Part shown: in pieces, positions 1 to 9,383 of the stretch
How positions within the stretch are numbered: position 1 is the stretch's first letter
Layout: the number at the start of each line of letters is the position of its first letter
From: WHSW01 sp963842795
GTDB lineage: Bacteria; Actinomycetota; Thermoleophilia; Solirubrobacterales; 70-9
DNA: 64,000 bases
NCBI GenBank assembly: GCA_963842795.1
Contig: CAWJHV010000026.1
Span: forward strand, 186,001-250,000
Direction: 5' to 3'
The notes under the pieces: generated by a model
What the model was told of the DNA's origin: nothing
The model's input: the letters and a program-made list of their open reading frames with translations, nothing else
The model's database searches: none
Made by a program: the position numbers and the translations under genes

Positions 1-1
1 G

Positions 2-550
2 GTCCGGGTCGCCGACCCCGACACCGGCGAGGTCCTGTCCTGCGGCGAGACGGGCGAGTTCCAGACCCGCGGCTACAGCGTCATGCTCGGCTACTGGGAG
101 GATGAGGAGCGCACGGCGGAGGCGATCGACGCCGACGGCTGGATGCACACCGGCGACCAGGCGACAATGGACGAGGCCGGCTATCTGAAGATCGTCGGCC
201 GGATCAAGGACATGGTGATCCGCGGCGGCGAGAACGTCTACCCGCGCGAGGTCGAGGAGTTCCTGCTGGGCCACCCGGACGTGCTCGACGTGCAGGTCGT
301 CGGCGTGCCCGACGAGCGCTTCGGAGAGGAGCTCTGCGCCTGGGTCCGCCGCCGCGAGGGCGCCGAGTGCGAGCCCGAGGACCTGCGCGAGCACTGCCGC
401 GGGCGGATCGCCCATTACAAGGTGCCGCGCTACGTCCGCTTCACCGACGAGTTCCCGATGACGGTCACCGGCAAGGTGCAGAAGTTCAAGCTGCGTGAGC
501 GGGCGATCGAGGAGCTCGGACTGGCGGCCACGGAGCGCAGCCCGGCCTGA
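2..550 (+). CDS. Acyl-CoA synthetase (AMP-dependent ligase), C-terminal part only
   Basis: The gene enters from the left edge; the frame is open from base 2 and ends at TGA 548-550, leaving about 182 codons. This is the hinge and C-terminal domain of an ANL-family acyl- or aryl-CoA synthetase, which activates a carboxylate as acyl-AMP and passes it to CoA. Seen: TRGYSVMLGYW, the DGWMHTGD aspartate motif, the hinge segment GRIKDMVIRGGENVYPREVE, and the TGKVQK segment holding the near-C-terminal catalytic lysine. The substrate cannot be told because the binding pocket lies outside the window. A hairpin follows the stop codon. Confidence 0.9.
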   Translation, partial: VRVADPDTGEVLSCGETGEFQTRGYSVMLGYWEDEERTAEAIDADGWMHTGDQATMDEAGYLKIVGRIKDMVIRGGENVYPREVEEFLLGHPDVLDVQVVGVPDERFGEELCAWVRRREGAECEPEDLREHCRGRIAHYKVPRYVRFTDEFPMTVTGKVQKFKLRERAIEELGLAATERSPA

Positions 551-562
551 GCGGCCGCAACC

Positions 563-607
563 CGAGCCGCACCCAAACCACCCCCGTGGTGGTTTCGATG
601 CGGCTCG
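563..607. terminator. Two-tier hairpin between convergent genes
   Basis: CGAGCCGCA (563-571) pairs with TGCGGCTCG (599-607), and inside it AAACCACC (575-582) pairs with GGTGGTTT (588-595) around a 5-nt loop. It sits in the 61-bp gap between the convergent synthetase and S74 genes, so it could end transcription from both sides. There is no long T-tract, so intrinsic termination is inferred from position and stem strength. Confidence 0.6.
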
Positions 608-611
608 TGGC

Positions 612-2276
612 CTAGCGCCGTACCTCCCGGCGCAGGCTCGCGATCTGCCGCTGCTGGCGCTTGACCTGGGCCAGCAGCAGCACCGAGAGCTGGTCGTAGT
701 AGACGCCTTGGGCCTTGCCGTCGTCGTCGTACTGCGCCAGCGCCGGCAGGCGCTCGGCAACCTGCTCGGCGAGCAGCCCGAACTGCCGGCGACCGGTGCG
801 CTGGCCCCGATAGCGGTAGCTGACCGGGTCGAGCGCCAGCACTCCGGAGGAGCCGCGCACGTCCACCGCGCGGATGTCGCGCTTGAGATCGCGCGAGCTC
901 GAGGTCGCCGTGCCGAGCTGGCCGTCGGCGTTCACCCGGACCGCGCTGGTCGGCCCGGCGATCGAGACGCCGCTGATCCCGGCCATGAAGGCCCGCGTCT
1001 GCTTGCCGTTGGTCCCGATCCGGGTCGTCCCGGAGTCCCCGGGAACCCCCGGGTTGGCGATGTAGACGTCGTTGGCGCCGGCGACGAGCTTGTTGCCGGC
1101 GCCGACGCCGAGGGCCACGTTGCGGTTCCCCTTCGCCTTCTGCAGCGCCCCGGAGCCGACGGCGACGTTGGAACCGCCGGTGAGGTCGGCGAACAGGGCG
1201 TTGTCGCCAAGGGCGAGATTCTTGTCTCCGGTCCTGTTGTTGAACAGCGACAGGCGCCCGGCCGCGATGTTCATCTCGCCGGTCGTGTTGCTGAACGCCG
1301 CATTGTTGCCCAGGGCCACGTTGTCGTTGCCCGTCGTGTTCTCCTCCAGGGCGATCGGGCCGAGGGCGATGTTTGCGGACCCTGTGGTGTTTGAACGCAG
1401 CGCCTTCCAGCCGTTGGCGACGTTGCGGTCGCCGGTTGAGTTGGAGCGCAGGGCCTCGAAGCCGCCGGCGACGTTGCCGGCCCCGCCCGTGTTCGCATAG
1501 AGCGCACTTGACCCGAGCGCGGTGTTCTCGTTTTGGGTGGTGTTCGAGTAGAGCGCGTTGACGCCGTAGGCGACGTTGTCGTTGGCGGTCGTGTTCCCGT
1601 GCAGCGCGTTGGTCCCGGTCGCAACGTTGCCGCGGCCGGTGGTGTTCCCGAACAGCGCCTCGAAGCCATTGGCCGTGTTGTAGTCGCCCGTACTGTTTTC
1701 GAGCGCGCTCAGACCCATTGCCGTGTTCTGGAACCCGATCTGGTTCGACAGCAGTGCCTTGTAGCCGACCGCCGCGTTGCCGGTGCCGGTGGTGTTGGCC
1801 GCGAGCGCGAGCGCGCCGAGCGCCGTGTTGCCGTCGACGGTCGTGTTGCTGTTCAGCGCGCCCCAGCCGACGGCCGTGCTCCAGTAGCCGCCGGTGTTCG
1901 ACGCCAGGGCGCGATTGCCCATCGCGGTGGAGCCGTAGCCGGTGAAGCTCTTGAGCGCTTCCTCGCCGACAGCGACGTTCTGCCCGCCGACGGCGAGGCT
2001 CTCGAGCGCGTCACTTCCCACGGCGACGTTCTCGTCGCCGTCGGTGAGCGCGGGCATCATGTTGGGCCCGACGGCAGTGTTGTCTCGGCGCTGGAAGGCC
2101 CCGGGGGGTGTCGGGAACGGGTTCGGCCCGGCGCCGACGTTGTCGTTCGCGTCGTAGAAGACGTCCACGAACGAGGCTTGCGCCGCCGTGGGCCCGAACA
2201 TGAGGACGATCAGCGCCATGGCCGCCGCGATCGCCGCTGTGCGACCGAGCGCGCTCCGATTCCGTGCAAGCCTCAT
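612..2276 (-). CDS. Secreted repeat protein with C-terminal peptidase S74 chaperone domain
   Basis: Start chosen at ATG 2276 because GGAGGAG lies just upstream and the first 35 residues form a signal peptide (ALIVLMFGPTAAQA); an in-frame ATG further upstream at 2450 has no such support. Residues about 55-390 hold roughly 17 copies of a 17-residue repeat of the form AL-x2-NTTG-x2-N-x-A-x-G, like left-handed beta-roll repeats of trimeric adhesin heads. The C-terminus (SSSRDLKRDI, FGLLAEQV, YDQLSVLLLAQVK) matches the S74 intramolecular chaperone that trimerises and self-cleaves phage tail spikes. Probably a trimeric exported fibre whose target is unknown. Divergent from the FHA-HTH gene. Confidence 0.8.
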   Translation of the reverse strand: MRLARNRSALGRTAAIAAAMALIVLMFGPTAAQASFVDVFYDANDNVGAGPNPFPTPPGAFQRRDNTAVGPNMMPALTDGDENVAVGSDALESLAVGGQNVAVGEEALKSFTGYGSTAMGNRALASNTGGYWSTAVGWGALNSNTTVDGNTALGALALAANTTGTGNAAVGYKALLSNQIGFQNTAMGLSALENSTGDYNTANGFEALFGNTTGRGNVATGTNALHGNTTANDNVAYGVNALYSNTTQNENTALGSSALYANTGGAGNVAGGFEALRSNSTGDRNVANGWKALRSNTTGSANIALGPIALEENTTGNDNVALGNNAAFSNTTGEMNIAAGRLSLFNNRTGDKNLALGDNALFADLTGGSNVAVGSGALQKAKGNRNVALGVGAGNKLVAGANDVYIANPGVPGDSGTTRIGTNGKQTRAFMAGISGVSIAGPTSAVRVNADGQLGTATSSSRDLKRDIRAVDVRGSSGVLALDPVSYRYRGQRTGRRQFGLLAEQVAERLPALAQYDDDGKAQGVYYDQLSVLLLAQVKRQQRQIASLRREVRR

Positions 2277-2360
2277 CTCCGCTCCTCCGAGATCACTGAT
2301 TGGTGCTGCGATTGGGGCCAGCCTCGTCGGCGCGGGCTCTCGCGGAAAGGGGCCAGAGGG

Positions 2361-2408
2361 GTGGAATCCGCCACCCCACTGGCGGGGTCCTGCCTGGAAT
2401 CCGCCACC
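2361..2408. repeat. Direct repeat with hairpin in divergent promoter region
   Basis: GGAATCCGCCACC occurs at 2362-2374 and again at 2396-2408, and the first copy forms a hairpin CCGCCA...TGGCGG with the bases that follow. It lies in the 156-bp gap between the divergent S74 gene (start 2276) and the FHA-HTH gene (start 2433), so it is a candidate operator. No assay or known motif supports this. Confidence 0.35.
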
Positions 2409-2432
2409 AGCCCGCGCGACAATCGCGGGACG

Positions 2433-3107
2433 ATGGCGCTTCCTCGACACTCGCTCTCGCCCCCGGAGCTCGCGGCGATGCTCGAAGCCGAGCGTGAAGG
2501 CGCTCCTTTCCTGGCCTACAGGGACGCCTCCGCCGGGGAGCTACGCCTCCGGCCGCTGCGGGACCTCGAGCGCGCCACGCTCGGGCGCTCTGAACACAAC
2601 GACGTATCGCTTTCCTGGGACCAGGAGGTCTCGAGGACCCACGCCCAGCTCGAGCATGTCGGGGGCGATTGGACGCTCGTCGACGACGGGCTTTCCCGCA
2701 ACGGCTCGTTCGTCAACGGCGAGCGCGTGCGCGGCCGGCGGCGCTTGGACGACGGTGACATTGTCCGCCTGGGTCGGACGTCGCTGCTGTTCCGGGCCCC
2801 CGGACCGGGGATCGAGAGCACGGCGGTCGCGGATGCGGCAGCGCTCGTGCGGCTCAGCGACGCGGAGCGGCGGGTCCTCGTCGCCCTCTGCCGACCGCTG
2901 GCGACGCCGGGGCAGACCGCGGTTCCGGCGAGCAACCGCGAGATCGCTGACGAGCTCAAGCTCTCACTGGACGGCGTGAAGACGCAGATCCGGTCGCTGT
3001 TCGCCAAGCTGGCGATCGAGGACCTTCCGCAATACCGCAAGCGCACCGAGCTGGCGCAGCGCGCCCTCGACGTCGGGCTGGTCACCCGGCGAGACCTGGG
3101 CTCCTGA
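2433..3107 (+). CDS. FHA domain protein with C-terminal winged-helix-like DNA-binding region
   Basis: 224 residues. The FHA core spans about residues 40-115 (LGRSEHNDVSL, SRTHAQLE, SRNGSFVNGERV, DGDIVRLG), the phosphothreonine-binding fold. Residues about 140-220 (LSDAERRVLVALCRPL, SNREIADELKLSLDGVKTQI) read like a LuxR/winged helix-turn-helix. The protein may turn Ser/Thr phosphorylation into a transcriptional or scaffold response. It is followed by a second FHA gene and two Ser/Thr kinase genes, the expected partners. Start ATG 2433 gives MALPRHS; no strong ribosome site is visible, so the start is moderately sure. Confidence 0.8.
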   Translation: MALPRHSLSPPELAAMLEAEREGAPFLAYRDASAGELRLRPLRDLERATLGRSEHNDVSLSWDQEVSRTHAQLEHVGGDWTLVDDGLSRNGSFVNGERVRGRRRLDDGDIVRLGRTSLLFRAPGPGIESTAVADAAALVRLSDAERRVLVALCRPLATPGQTAVPASNREIADELKLSLDGVKTQIRSLFAKLAIEDLPQYRKRTELAQRALDVGLVTRRDLGS

Positions 3108-3179
3108 GCAGGGGGCGTGGAGGCCACCCCTGTGGTGGCTAGGCAAGGCGGCCGCCGGCCGGGATGCTTCGCTCGGTCC

Positions 3180-3467
3180 ATGCCGATCGCAATCCTGGAG
3201 ATACACCCCCTGCGCGGCCGCGAGCGGCGCCTCATCGGCGACGCGTTGATCGGGCGTGGGCCGGCCTGCGACATCCAGCTCGACGATCCACTCGTCTCGC
3301 GGCGCCACGCACGGGTGCTCGGCTCCAAGATCGGAATCGGAATCGAGGATCTCGGGTCCTCGAACGGCGTGTACATCAACGGCAAACGCAGCCGTGGGAT
3401 CACCGCGCTTCATCCCGGGGATGTAATCCAGCTCGGTGGCACCTTGTGGCTCGTTCAGCCCCGCTGA
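3180..3467 (+). CDS. Small single-FHA-domain protein
   Basis: 95 residues, almost entirely an FHA domain: LIGRGPACDIQLDDPLVSR, RRHARVL, DLGSSNGVYINGKR and HPGDVIQLG. Binding of a phosphothreonine peptide is expected from the family. Start ATG 3180 (MPIAILEIHPLRG) begins at the first FHA strand; a longer frame from GTG 3117 would add residues encoded by a hairpin-forming leader and is less likely. It sits 72 bp after the FHA-HTH gene and converges with the kinase genes, so it is a likely substrate or reader of those kinases. Confidence 0.75.
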   Translation: MPIAILEIHPLRGRERRLIGDALIGRGPACDIQLDDPLVSRRHARVLGSKIGIGIEDLGSSNGVYINGKRSRGITALHPGDVIQLGGTLWLVQPR

Positions 3468-3485
3468 AGACGCTGGCGCGCGAGG

Positions 3486-5087
3486 TCAGGTGTGGGGCGT
3501 GAGCGAGTCCGGACCGATCGTGTAGTCGTGGCTGACGACGCGCCCATCGGGGTTGCGCCAGCGCACGAGCGCCAACGGTCTGCCGTGCCCGGTGATGCCG
3601 AGGAGCCGGCCGCTCGGATCCATGTCGGGCACTCCGAGACGGACGACTCGGCGCCGATCGTCGAAGAGGTCAACCGCAACTCGGTCGGGCAGCCGCACAA
3701 CGGCGACCGTTCTCGTCCCCGCGGAGCGAAGGTCGACCTCGAGCGCACCCCGCACGCGCCCGGGCCGAGCGCTCTCTGCCTCGGCTCCGATGCGCAGGCC
3801 GGGCGGCTCCCACTCGGCCCCTGGCACGTAGTCGACCCGGAGCATGAGCTCGTGGTCGAAGCCGGTGTTCGCGGCGCGGTCGGGTGGTCGGGGGCTGATC
3901 AGCAGCGGCCCGAACCAGCGCGCCGTGGTTGCGTCGCCAACCTCGCTTCGCACGCCGACGGCCGCGCCCGGCGTGATCTCCAGGCCGACGAGGTCCCCGG
4001 CGCGGATCGGCATGCTCGTCGGCAGGACGTGGAGAGCTTCGTCCGGGATCGACGCGAGCTCGCTTCGGGCGCGGAGGAAAAACCGGTCGCCGCGTGGGGC
4101 CACCACCTGTAGCGCCAGCTCGCCCGCCGCCCCGCGCACCGCCCAGCTGCGAATGACGCCATCGCGGCGCGCGACCAGCCGATGCCCCGAGAGCGCCGTT
4201 TGGACGACGGTGCAGCTCTGCGACGAGCCGCTTGGACTCTCACCGTCACAGTCCACGGAGCTGATCGCGGCCGCGGGGAGCGCGCTGCCGAGCGCCTCCG
4301 CGCCTCGAGCAATCGGCGGTGGAGGGTCGGGCGTCGTTTCAGATCCGACGAGGAGGGCCGTCACCGCCGCGGCGCTCCCGAGACCCAGCGCCGTGAGCGC
4401 GGCGAGCAACCACCTGCGCCGAGCAGATCGCGGGCGCAGGCGGCTGGGCGAGGTCTTTTCGAGCCGGCTCTCCGCCGACCGCACGATCGCGGTGGCGGGC
4501 GACGATGCCGGGTCCTCGAGCGCCTCCGAGTGCTCGCCGAGGCACTCGTCCACGAGGGTCGCGAACGCCACCCTGTCCGATGCCTGGGTGCCCGGCTCGC
4601 CGGCGAGACCGAAGTCCGACAGAAGCGCGCGCCCGTCGCCGGTCACGAGCACGTTCTGCGCCTTCACGTCGCCGTGAACGATGCCCGCCGCGTGTGCCGC
4701 GTCCAGGGCCGTGGCGACATCGTGGAGCAGATCGAGCGCTCGCCGGGCGTCGAGCTCACCGGTTTCCTCGAGGGCCGCGAGCGTTGATCCCGCGACGAGC
4801 TGCATGGCCACGAACTGGCCCTGCTCGAACACCCCGGCCGCGTACATGCTGGCCACATGGCGATGCTCCGGCCACTCAAGGCGTCGGATCCGCTCGGCCA
4901 GCTCCGGGTCGGCGGCGATCAGCTTCAGTGCCACGCGCCGATCGAGGCTCACTTGAGTGGCCTCGTAGACGATGCCCCTTGTGCCTCGTCCGATCACACG
5001 GCCGACGCGAAAGTCCGACAGCACCGTCCCCGGCTCGAGCCGGGGTGCGGCCGGAGGGTCATTCAACGAGTTCGAATTCACCTGCAT
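3486..5087 (-). CDS. Membrane Ser/Thr kinase homologue with shortened C-lobe
   Basis: 533 residues, tandem paralogue of the next gene upstream, whose 3' end it overlaps by 29 bp. N-lobe: glycine loop GRGTRG (33-38), ATP lysine K55. Catalytic loop reads HGDVKAQN (138-145) in place of HRD, and DFG is at 158-160. After DFG the usual T-loop, P+1 and helix F-I region is almost gone: only about 65 residues remain before the membrane segment (about 226-248), against about 160 in the neighbour. The outer domain matches that of the neighbour (GVIRSWAVRGAAGEL, RAGDLVGLEI). It may be a pseudokinase or a partner that heterodimerises with the intact kinase. Confidence 0.8.
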   Translation of the reverse strand: MQVNSNSLNDPPAAPRLEPGTVLSDFRVGRVIGRGTRGIVYEATQVSLDRRVALKLIAADPELAERIRRLEWPEHRHVASMYAAGVFEQGQFVAMQLVAGSTLAALEETGELDARRALDLLHDVATALDAAHAAGIVHGDVKAQNVLVTGDGRALLSDFGLAGEPGTQASDRVAFATLVDECLGEHSEALEDPASSPATAIVRSAESRLEKTSPSRLRPRSARRRWLLAALTALGLGSAAAVTALLVGSETTPDPPPPIARGAEALGSALPAAAISSVDCDGESPSGSSQSCTVVQTALSGHRLVARRDGVIRSWAVRGAAGELALQVVAPRGDRFFLRARSELASIPDEALHVLPTSMPIRAGDLVGLEITPGAAVGVRSEVGDATTARWFGPLLISPRPPDRAANTGFDHELMLRVDYVPGAEWEPPGLRIGAEAESARPGRVRGALEVDLRSAGTRTVAVVRLPDRVAVDLFDDRRRVVRLGVPDMDPSGRLLGITGHGRPLALVRWRNPDGRVVSHDYTIGPDSLTPHT

Positions 5088-6930
5088 AGCCGGCGTAGTA
5101 GTGGTGGAGGATGCGCTCGCTCTCCTCGTTGGCGTACTCGACGTTCGCATAGAGGACCGCCGGCTCCGCCTCGTCGACATAGACGTCGAATTTGATGACC
5201 CGCCCACCTGGCCCGCGCCAGCCGGGCACGCCGATGCGCGCCGTGCGCCGCCCGCCCAGGAATTGATCGAGCGCGAACCCGGTGCCAAGCCGCACGAGGG
5301 CGACCTCGACCGGGCGGCCGTCGGCGAAACGCAGCCGCTCGCGCCTGACCGCCTCACCGCGCGGGAGGTCTGCCGCCTCCGGTCCCGTGACCTGGCGGGG
5401 AAGCGGGTGCCGGCCGCCGGGGTAGTACTCGGCCCACAAGAGGAGCTCCTCGCCCTCCACGTCCTCGGGCTCGCCCTCCGCGAGGCTCGGCGTCCAGCGC
5501 CGGGCGACGGCGCCGTCGACGCCCGCGCGCAGGCCGACCCCGGACCCCGGAATGACCACGAGGCCGACCAGGTCGCCTCGCTCGACGGCGAGGTTGGTTT
5601 CGAAGACGTGCGTCGAGTCGTCATCGAGGAACTCGTTTCGCGAACGCGCGACCTGAAACGGTGTTCCGCGCGGCCTCACCACCGACAATCTGAGCTCACC
5701 GGCCGCCGAGCGCACCGCCCAGCGGCGAATGACCCCGTCCTCGGGCACCACCAGGGTTCCGTCCGGCAGCTCGGCCTGCACGGTGGCACAGCTCGGAGAC
5801 CCCGGCTGCGGGGGGTGCCCGCGACAATCGAGCGCACGTCCGGGGTCGGCGAGATCGCTGCCGAGCGCCACGGCTCCCGGACGCAGCTCGGGTGCTCCTG
5901 GCGCCGCGGACCCGTCGCCCCCTCCGACGGCGGCGGCGAACGCACCCGCCGCAGCGGCTCCAAGCAGCGCGGCGCCCGCCAGCCAGAGCGCCGTGCGTCG
6001 CCCGGCGGGCGGCCGATCGGCCGGCGGTGCCAGGACCGGGATCGGCTCGGCCGTCGTCCCGTCCATGGCGGCCATCCCCGGTGGAGGCGGCGGGCCGAGC
6101 TCGCCGGCGCCGGCCGTGTCGAGCGCCTCGTCCACCGCGTCGACCAGCGCTGTTGCCGTGCCGGGACGTTCGCCGGGAGCCTTGGACAGCCCGTTCGCGA
6201 AGATCTCGTCGAGGGCTTCGGGCAGCTCCTCTCGCCGCCGGCTGATACGAGGTGGCGGCTCGGCGGCGTGCGCGTAGAGGATCGCGGCCTCCGTTCGCCG
6301 TGGAAAGACCACGGTTCCCGTCAGGGATTCGAACGCCATCGCCGCGAAGGAGTAGCGGTCTGACGCGGGGGTCGCCTCGGCTCCGCGGATGACGTCCGGG
6401 GAGAGATAGGAGATGGTCCCCACGAGCTTGCCCGTGGCGGTCACCCCCTCCGCGCCGCCCACCCGTGTCAATCCGAAGTCGCCGACGTATGCGTCATCGG
6501 AGTTGCCGACGAGGACGTTCTGCGGCTTGACGTCGCGGTGGACGAGTCCCGCGGCGTGCGCGGCGTCGAGGGCGTCGGCAGCCTGGCCAAGCAGCGCCAG
6601 CGCTTGGGCCGCGCCCAGCGCCCGCTCACCGAGCAGCTCCGCCAGCGTGGACCCCGCCACGAGCTGCATTGCGATGAAGAGCCCGTGCTCGGACTCACCG
6701 GCGTCGTACACGGTGACGACGTTGGGGTGCTCGAGCGACGCCTGTATCCGGCCTTCCCGTCGAAAGCGGGCCGCGAACTCGGGATCCGAGCCCAGCTCGG
6801 CGGCGATCAACTTCAGCGCCACCTGCCGCCCGAGCTCGACATGCCGGGCGCGATAGACGACCGCCATGCCGCCACGGCCGAGCAATCGGTCGACCCTGTA
6901 GCTCCCAACGACCGTTCCCGCCTCGAGCAT
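5059..6930 (-). CDS. Transmembrane Ser/Thr protein kinase (PknB-like)
   Basis: 623 residues, ATG 6930. Kinase domain residues 11-270: GRGGMAVVY (18-26), K40 in VALKL, HRDVKPQN (131-138), DFG (151-153), GTISYLSPDV (171-180) and the APGERP element. A proline-rich linker leads to one membrane helix (about 313-336) and an outer region of about 280 residues with paired cysteines and the signature GVIRRWAVRSAAGEL shared with the next kinase. The outer domain matches no family I can name. Expected to phosphorylate FHA-linked targets next door. Divergent from the molybdopterin oxidoreductase across 150 bp in which I saw no clear motif. Confidence 0.9.
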   Translation of the reverse strand: MLEAGTVVGSYRVDRLLGRGGMAVVYRARHVELGRQVALKLIAAELGSDPEFAARFRREGRIQASLEHPNVVTVYDAGESEHGLFIAMQLVAGSTLAELLGERALGAAQALALLGQAADALDAAHAAGLVHRDVKPQNVLVGNSDDAYVGDFGLTRVGGAEGVTATGKLVGTISYLSPDVIRGAEATPASDRYSFAAMAFESLTGTVVFPRRTEAAILYAHAAEPPPRISRRREELPEALDEIFANGLSKAPGERPGTATALVDAVDEALDTAGAGELGPPPPPGMAAMDGTTAEPIPVLAPPADRPPAGRRTALWLAGAALLGAAAAGAFAAAVGGGDGSAAPGAPELRPGAVALGSDLADPGRALDCRGHPPQPGSPSCATVQAELPDGTLVVPEDGVIRRWAVRSAAGELRLSVVRPRGTPFQVARSRNEFLDDDSTHVFETNLAVERGDLVGLVVIPGSGVGLRAGVDGAVARRWTPSLAEGEPEDVEGEELLLWAEYYPGGRHPLPRQVTGPEAADLPRGEAVRRERLRFADGRPVEVALVRLGTGFALDQFLGGRRTARIGVPGWRGPGGRVIKFDVYVDEAEPAVLYANVEYANEESERILHHYYAGYAGEFELVE

Positions 6931-7080
6931 CACGGGTGCAGCCTCGCGAGCACCGCCACAACACCTCCGTGTCGTCGTGCCCGACCCTATTCCGGGCAGG
7001 CCCCCGCGCGCAACCGTAGTTTCCACGTAGAGCGGCCCCGCCCACGTGCCCGAGTGCAAGAATCGGCTTCGGACCCCGCG

Positions 7081-9277
7081 ATGGCCACCGAGAAGGTCAC
7101 CTACTGCCGCGTATGCGAGCCGCTCTGCGGGATGGTCGCCACGGTCGAAGACGGCGAGCTCGTCAAGGTCCGTCCCGACCCCGACCACCCGCTCTCCGCC
7201 GGCTTCGCCTGCCCGAAGGGGATCGCGATGACCGAGGTCCAGAACGACCCCGACCGCGTCCTGCATCCGCTGCGGCGCCAACCGGACGGCTCCTTCGAGC
7301 GCGTCTCCTGGGACGCGGCCCTGGACGAGATCGGCGAGCGGCTCGGCGGGATCGTCGACCGCCACGGCGGCAACGCGGTCGGCTGGTACATGGGCAACCC
7401 GGGCGCGTTCTCCTACTCGCACCCGCTCTGGGTCAAGGGCTTTCTCGACGCGCTCGGCTCGCCGCACTCCTACACGGCCTCCTCCCAGGACGTCTCCAAC
7501 CGCTTCGCGGCCAGCTCCTTCCTCTACGGCTCGCCGTTCATCGTCCCGATCCCCGACCTGGCGCGGACGGACTTCCTGCTCGTCGTCGGCGCCAACCCGC
7601 TGGTCTCCCACGGCAGCGTGCTCAGCGCCCCGCGGGTCAAGGACCAGCTGCACGCGATCACCGATCGGGGCGGCCGGGTCGTGGTGGTCGACCCGCGGCG
7701 CTCGGAGACCGCCCGCGCCTTCGAGCACGTCGCGATCGATCCCGACGGCGACGCCTGGATGCTGCTCTCGATGCTCGAGGTGATCTTCGGCGAGGGGCTC
7801 GAGGACCGCGACGCGATCGAGCGCCAGTCGACCGGCGCAACCGCGCTCCGCCGCCTCGCCGCCGAGTACCCGCCAGAGGCGACCGAGGGCCGCAGCGGGG
7901 TCCCCGCGCGCGAGGTGCGCGCGTTGGCGCACGACCTGGCCACCGCCGAGCGCGCGGCCGTCTACGGGCGCACCGGCTCCTGCCTGGGCCGCAACGGCAC
8001 CCTGGTCGCCTTCCTGCTCGACGCGCTCAACCTGGTCACCGGCAACCTCGACCGCGAGGGCGGGGCGATGTTCGGCGACCCGCCGATCGACTTCAGCCGG
8101 ATCGCCGACCTCGCCGGGCTCGCGACCTACGCCAAGGTCCGCTCCCGCGTCGGCGACCTGCCCGAGGTGCTCGGCTCGCTGCCCGCGTCGGTGATGGCGA
8201 AGGAGATCACCACCCCGGGCAACGGCCAGATCAGGGCGATGTTCTTCTCCGCCGGCAACCCGGTGCTCTCGGTCCCCAACGGGCCCGAGCTCGAGGCGGC
8301 GATCGGCGAGGTCGAGCTCTCGGTCGCGATCGACCTCTACGTCACCGACACCTCCCGGTACTGCGACTTCGTGCTCCCGGCGACGACGATGTACGAGCGC
8401 GAGGACTTCCCGCTCCCGTTCCTGGCCCTGTTCAGCACCCCGTTCATCCAGATGACGGAGGCGGTGGTCAAGCCGCGCGGCGAGGCCCGGCAGGAGTGGG
8501 AGGTGATCGACCAGATCTCGCGGCGGATCGGCGTCGTGCCGTCGAGCGTCCTCGCGGCCCGGCTGCTGGGCAAGGTCGGGGTCAGGCTCTCGCCCCGGCG
8601 GCTGGTGGACATGCTGCTGCGAGCCGGTCCCAGGGGCGACCTCTTCGGCCTCCGCCGCGGTGGGCTCAGCCTCGCGAAGCTCCAGACGCAACCCGCACGG
8701 GATCGTGCTCGCCGAGCACCTCGCCCCGGACGTGATGCGAAAGCAGATCCGCCACCGGTCCCGGCGCGTGCGCCTCGACTCGCCCGAGATCGTCGCGGAC
8801 GCGGCGCGGCTCGCGCTCAGAAACGGGCACGACCCCGACTACCCGCTGCGCATGATCGGCCTGCGGGAGCTGCGCTCGCACAACTCCTGGATGCACAACT
8901 CGCCGCTGCTGATGCGCGGCGGGCGCACCCACGCCGCCCGCATCCACCCCGACGACGCCGAGGAGCTCCGGGTCGGCGACGGCGAGCGCTGCCGGATCAG
9001 CTCGGCGAACGGGGCGATCGAGCTCGACGCGCTGCTAACCGACGAGGTCAAGCGCGGCACGGTCGCGGTCCCGCACGGCTGGGGCCACAGCGGCGGCTGG
9101 AGGGTCGCCACCGCCGCCGGCGGGGCGAACGTCAACGAGCTCGCCTCCTCGGACCCCGCCGACCTCGAGCGACTGGCCGGAATGGCGCACCTGAACGGGA
9201 TCCCGATCCGCGTCGAGCGGGTGGAAGCGGGGGCGGACTCCGAAGCCGCCGCCGAGCCCCTCGCCGCCGGCGCCTAG
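7081..9277 (+). pseudogene. Molybdopterin oxidoreductase, interrupted by +1 frameshift
   Basis: From ATG 7081 the frame encodes an Fe4S4 motif (CRVCEPLCG, later CPKG) and the molybdopterin domains of the DMSO-reductase superfamily to about base 8688. The family sequence then continues in another frame to TAG 9277 (NPHGIVLAEHLAPDV to the cofactor-dinucleotide domain with HSGGWR). Dropping one base near 8689 rejoins the reading as LQTNPHGIVL, giving about 731 residues. Either an assembly error or a real inactivating insertion. The position that holds Cys or Sec in formate dehydrogenases falls in YTASSQDVSN, so this is not a classical formate dehydrogenase; substrate unknown. Confidence 0.8.
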
Positions 9278-9291
9278 CGGCGCTCCCGGCG

Positions 9292-9338
9292 GCGACTGGC
9301 GCATTTCGACGGACTATTAGACGTTTTCGGCCAGTCGC
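9292..9338. terminator. Inverted repeat after the oxidoreductase gene
   Basis: GCGACTGGC (9292-9300) is repeated inverted as GCCAGTCGC (9330-9338) with a 29-nt spacer containing an AT-rich stretch and TTTT. It lies between the oxidoreductase stop and the GTG start of the DCC gene. It could be a terminator or an operator; the long loop makes termination uncertain. Confidence 0.4.
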
Positions 9339-9383
9339 GAGGGGCGGGATGCGATCGGCACACAGGCGGCAGGACCGGCGCGG

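Noticed and set aside
1100..2000. Regular 51-bp periodicity suggesting a CRISPR or tandem array
   Set aside because: The period equals 17 codons of the S74 protein repeat and the units vary at the DNA level while keeping the protein motif; there are no constant repeats with unique spacers.
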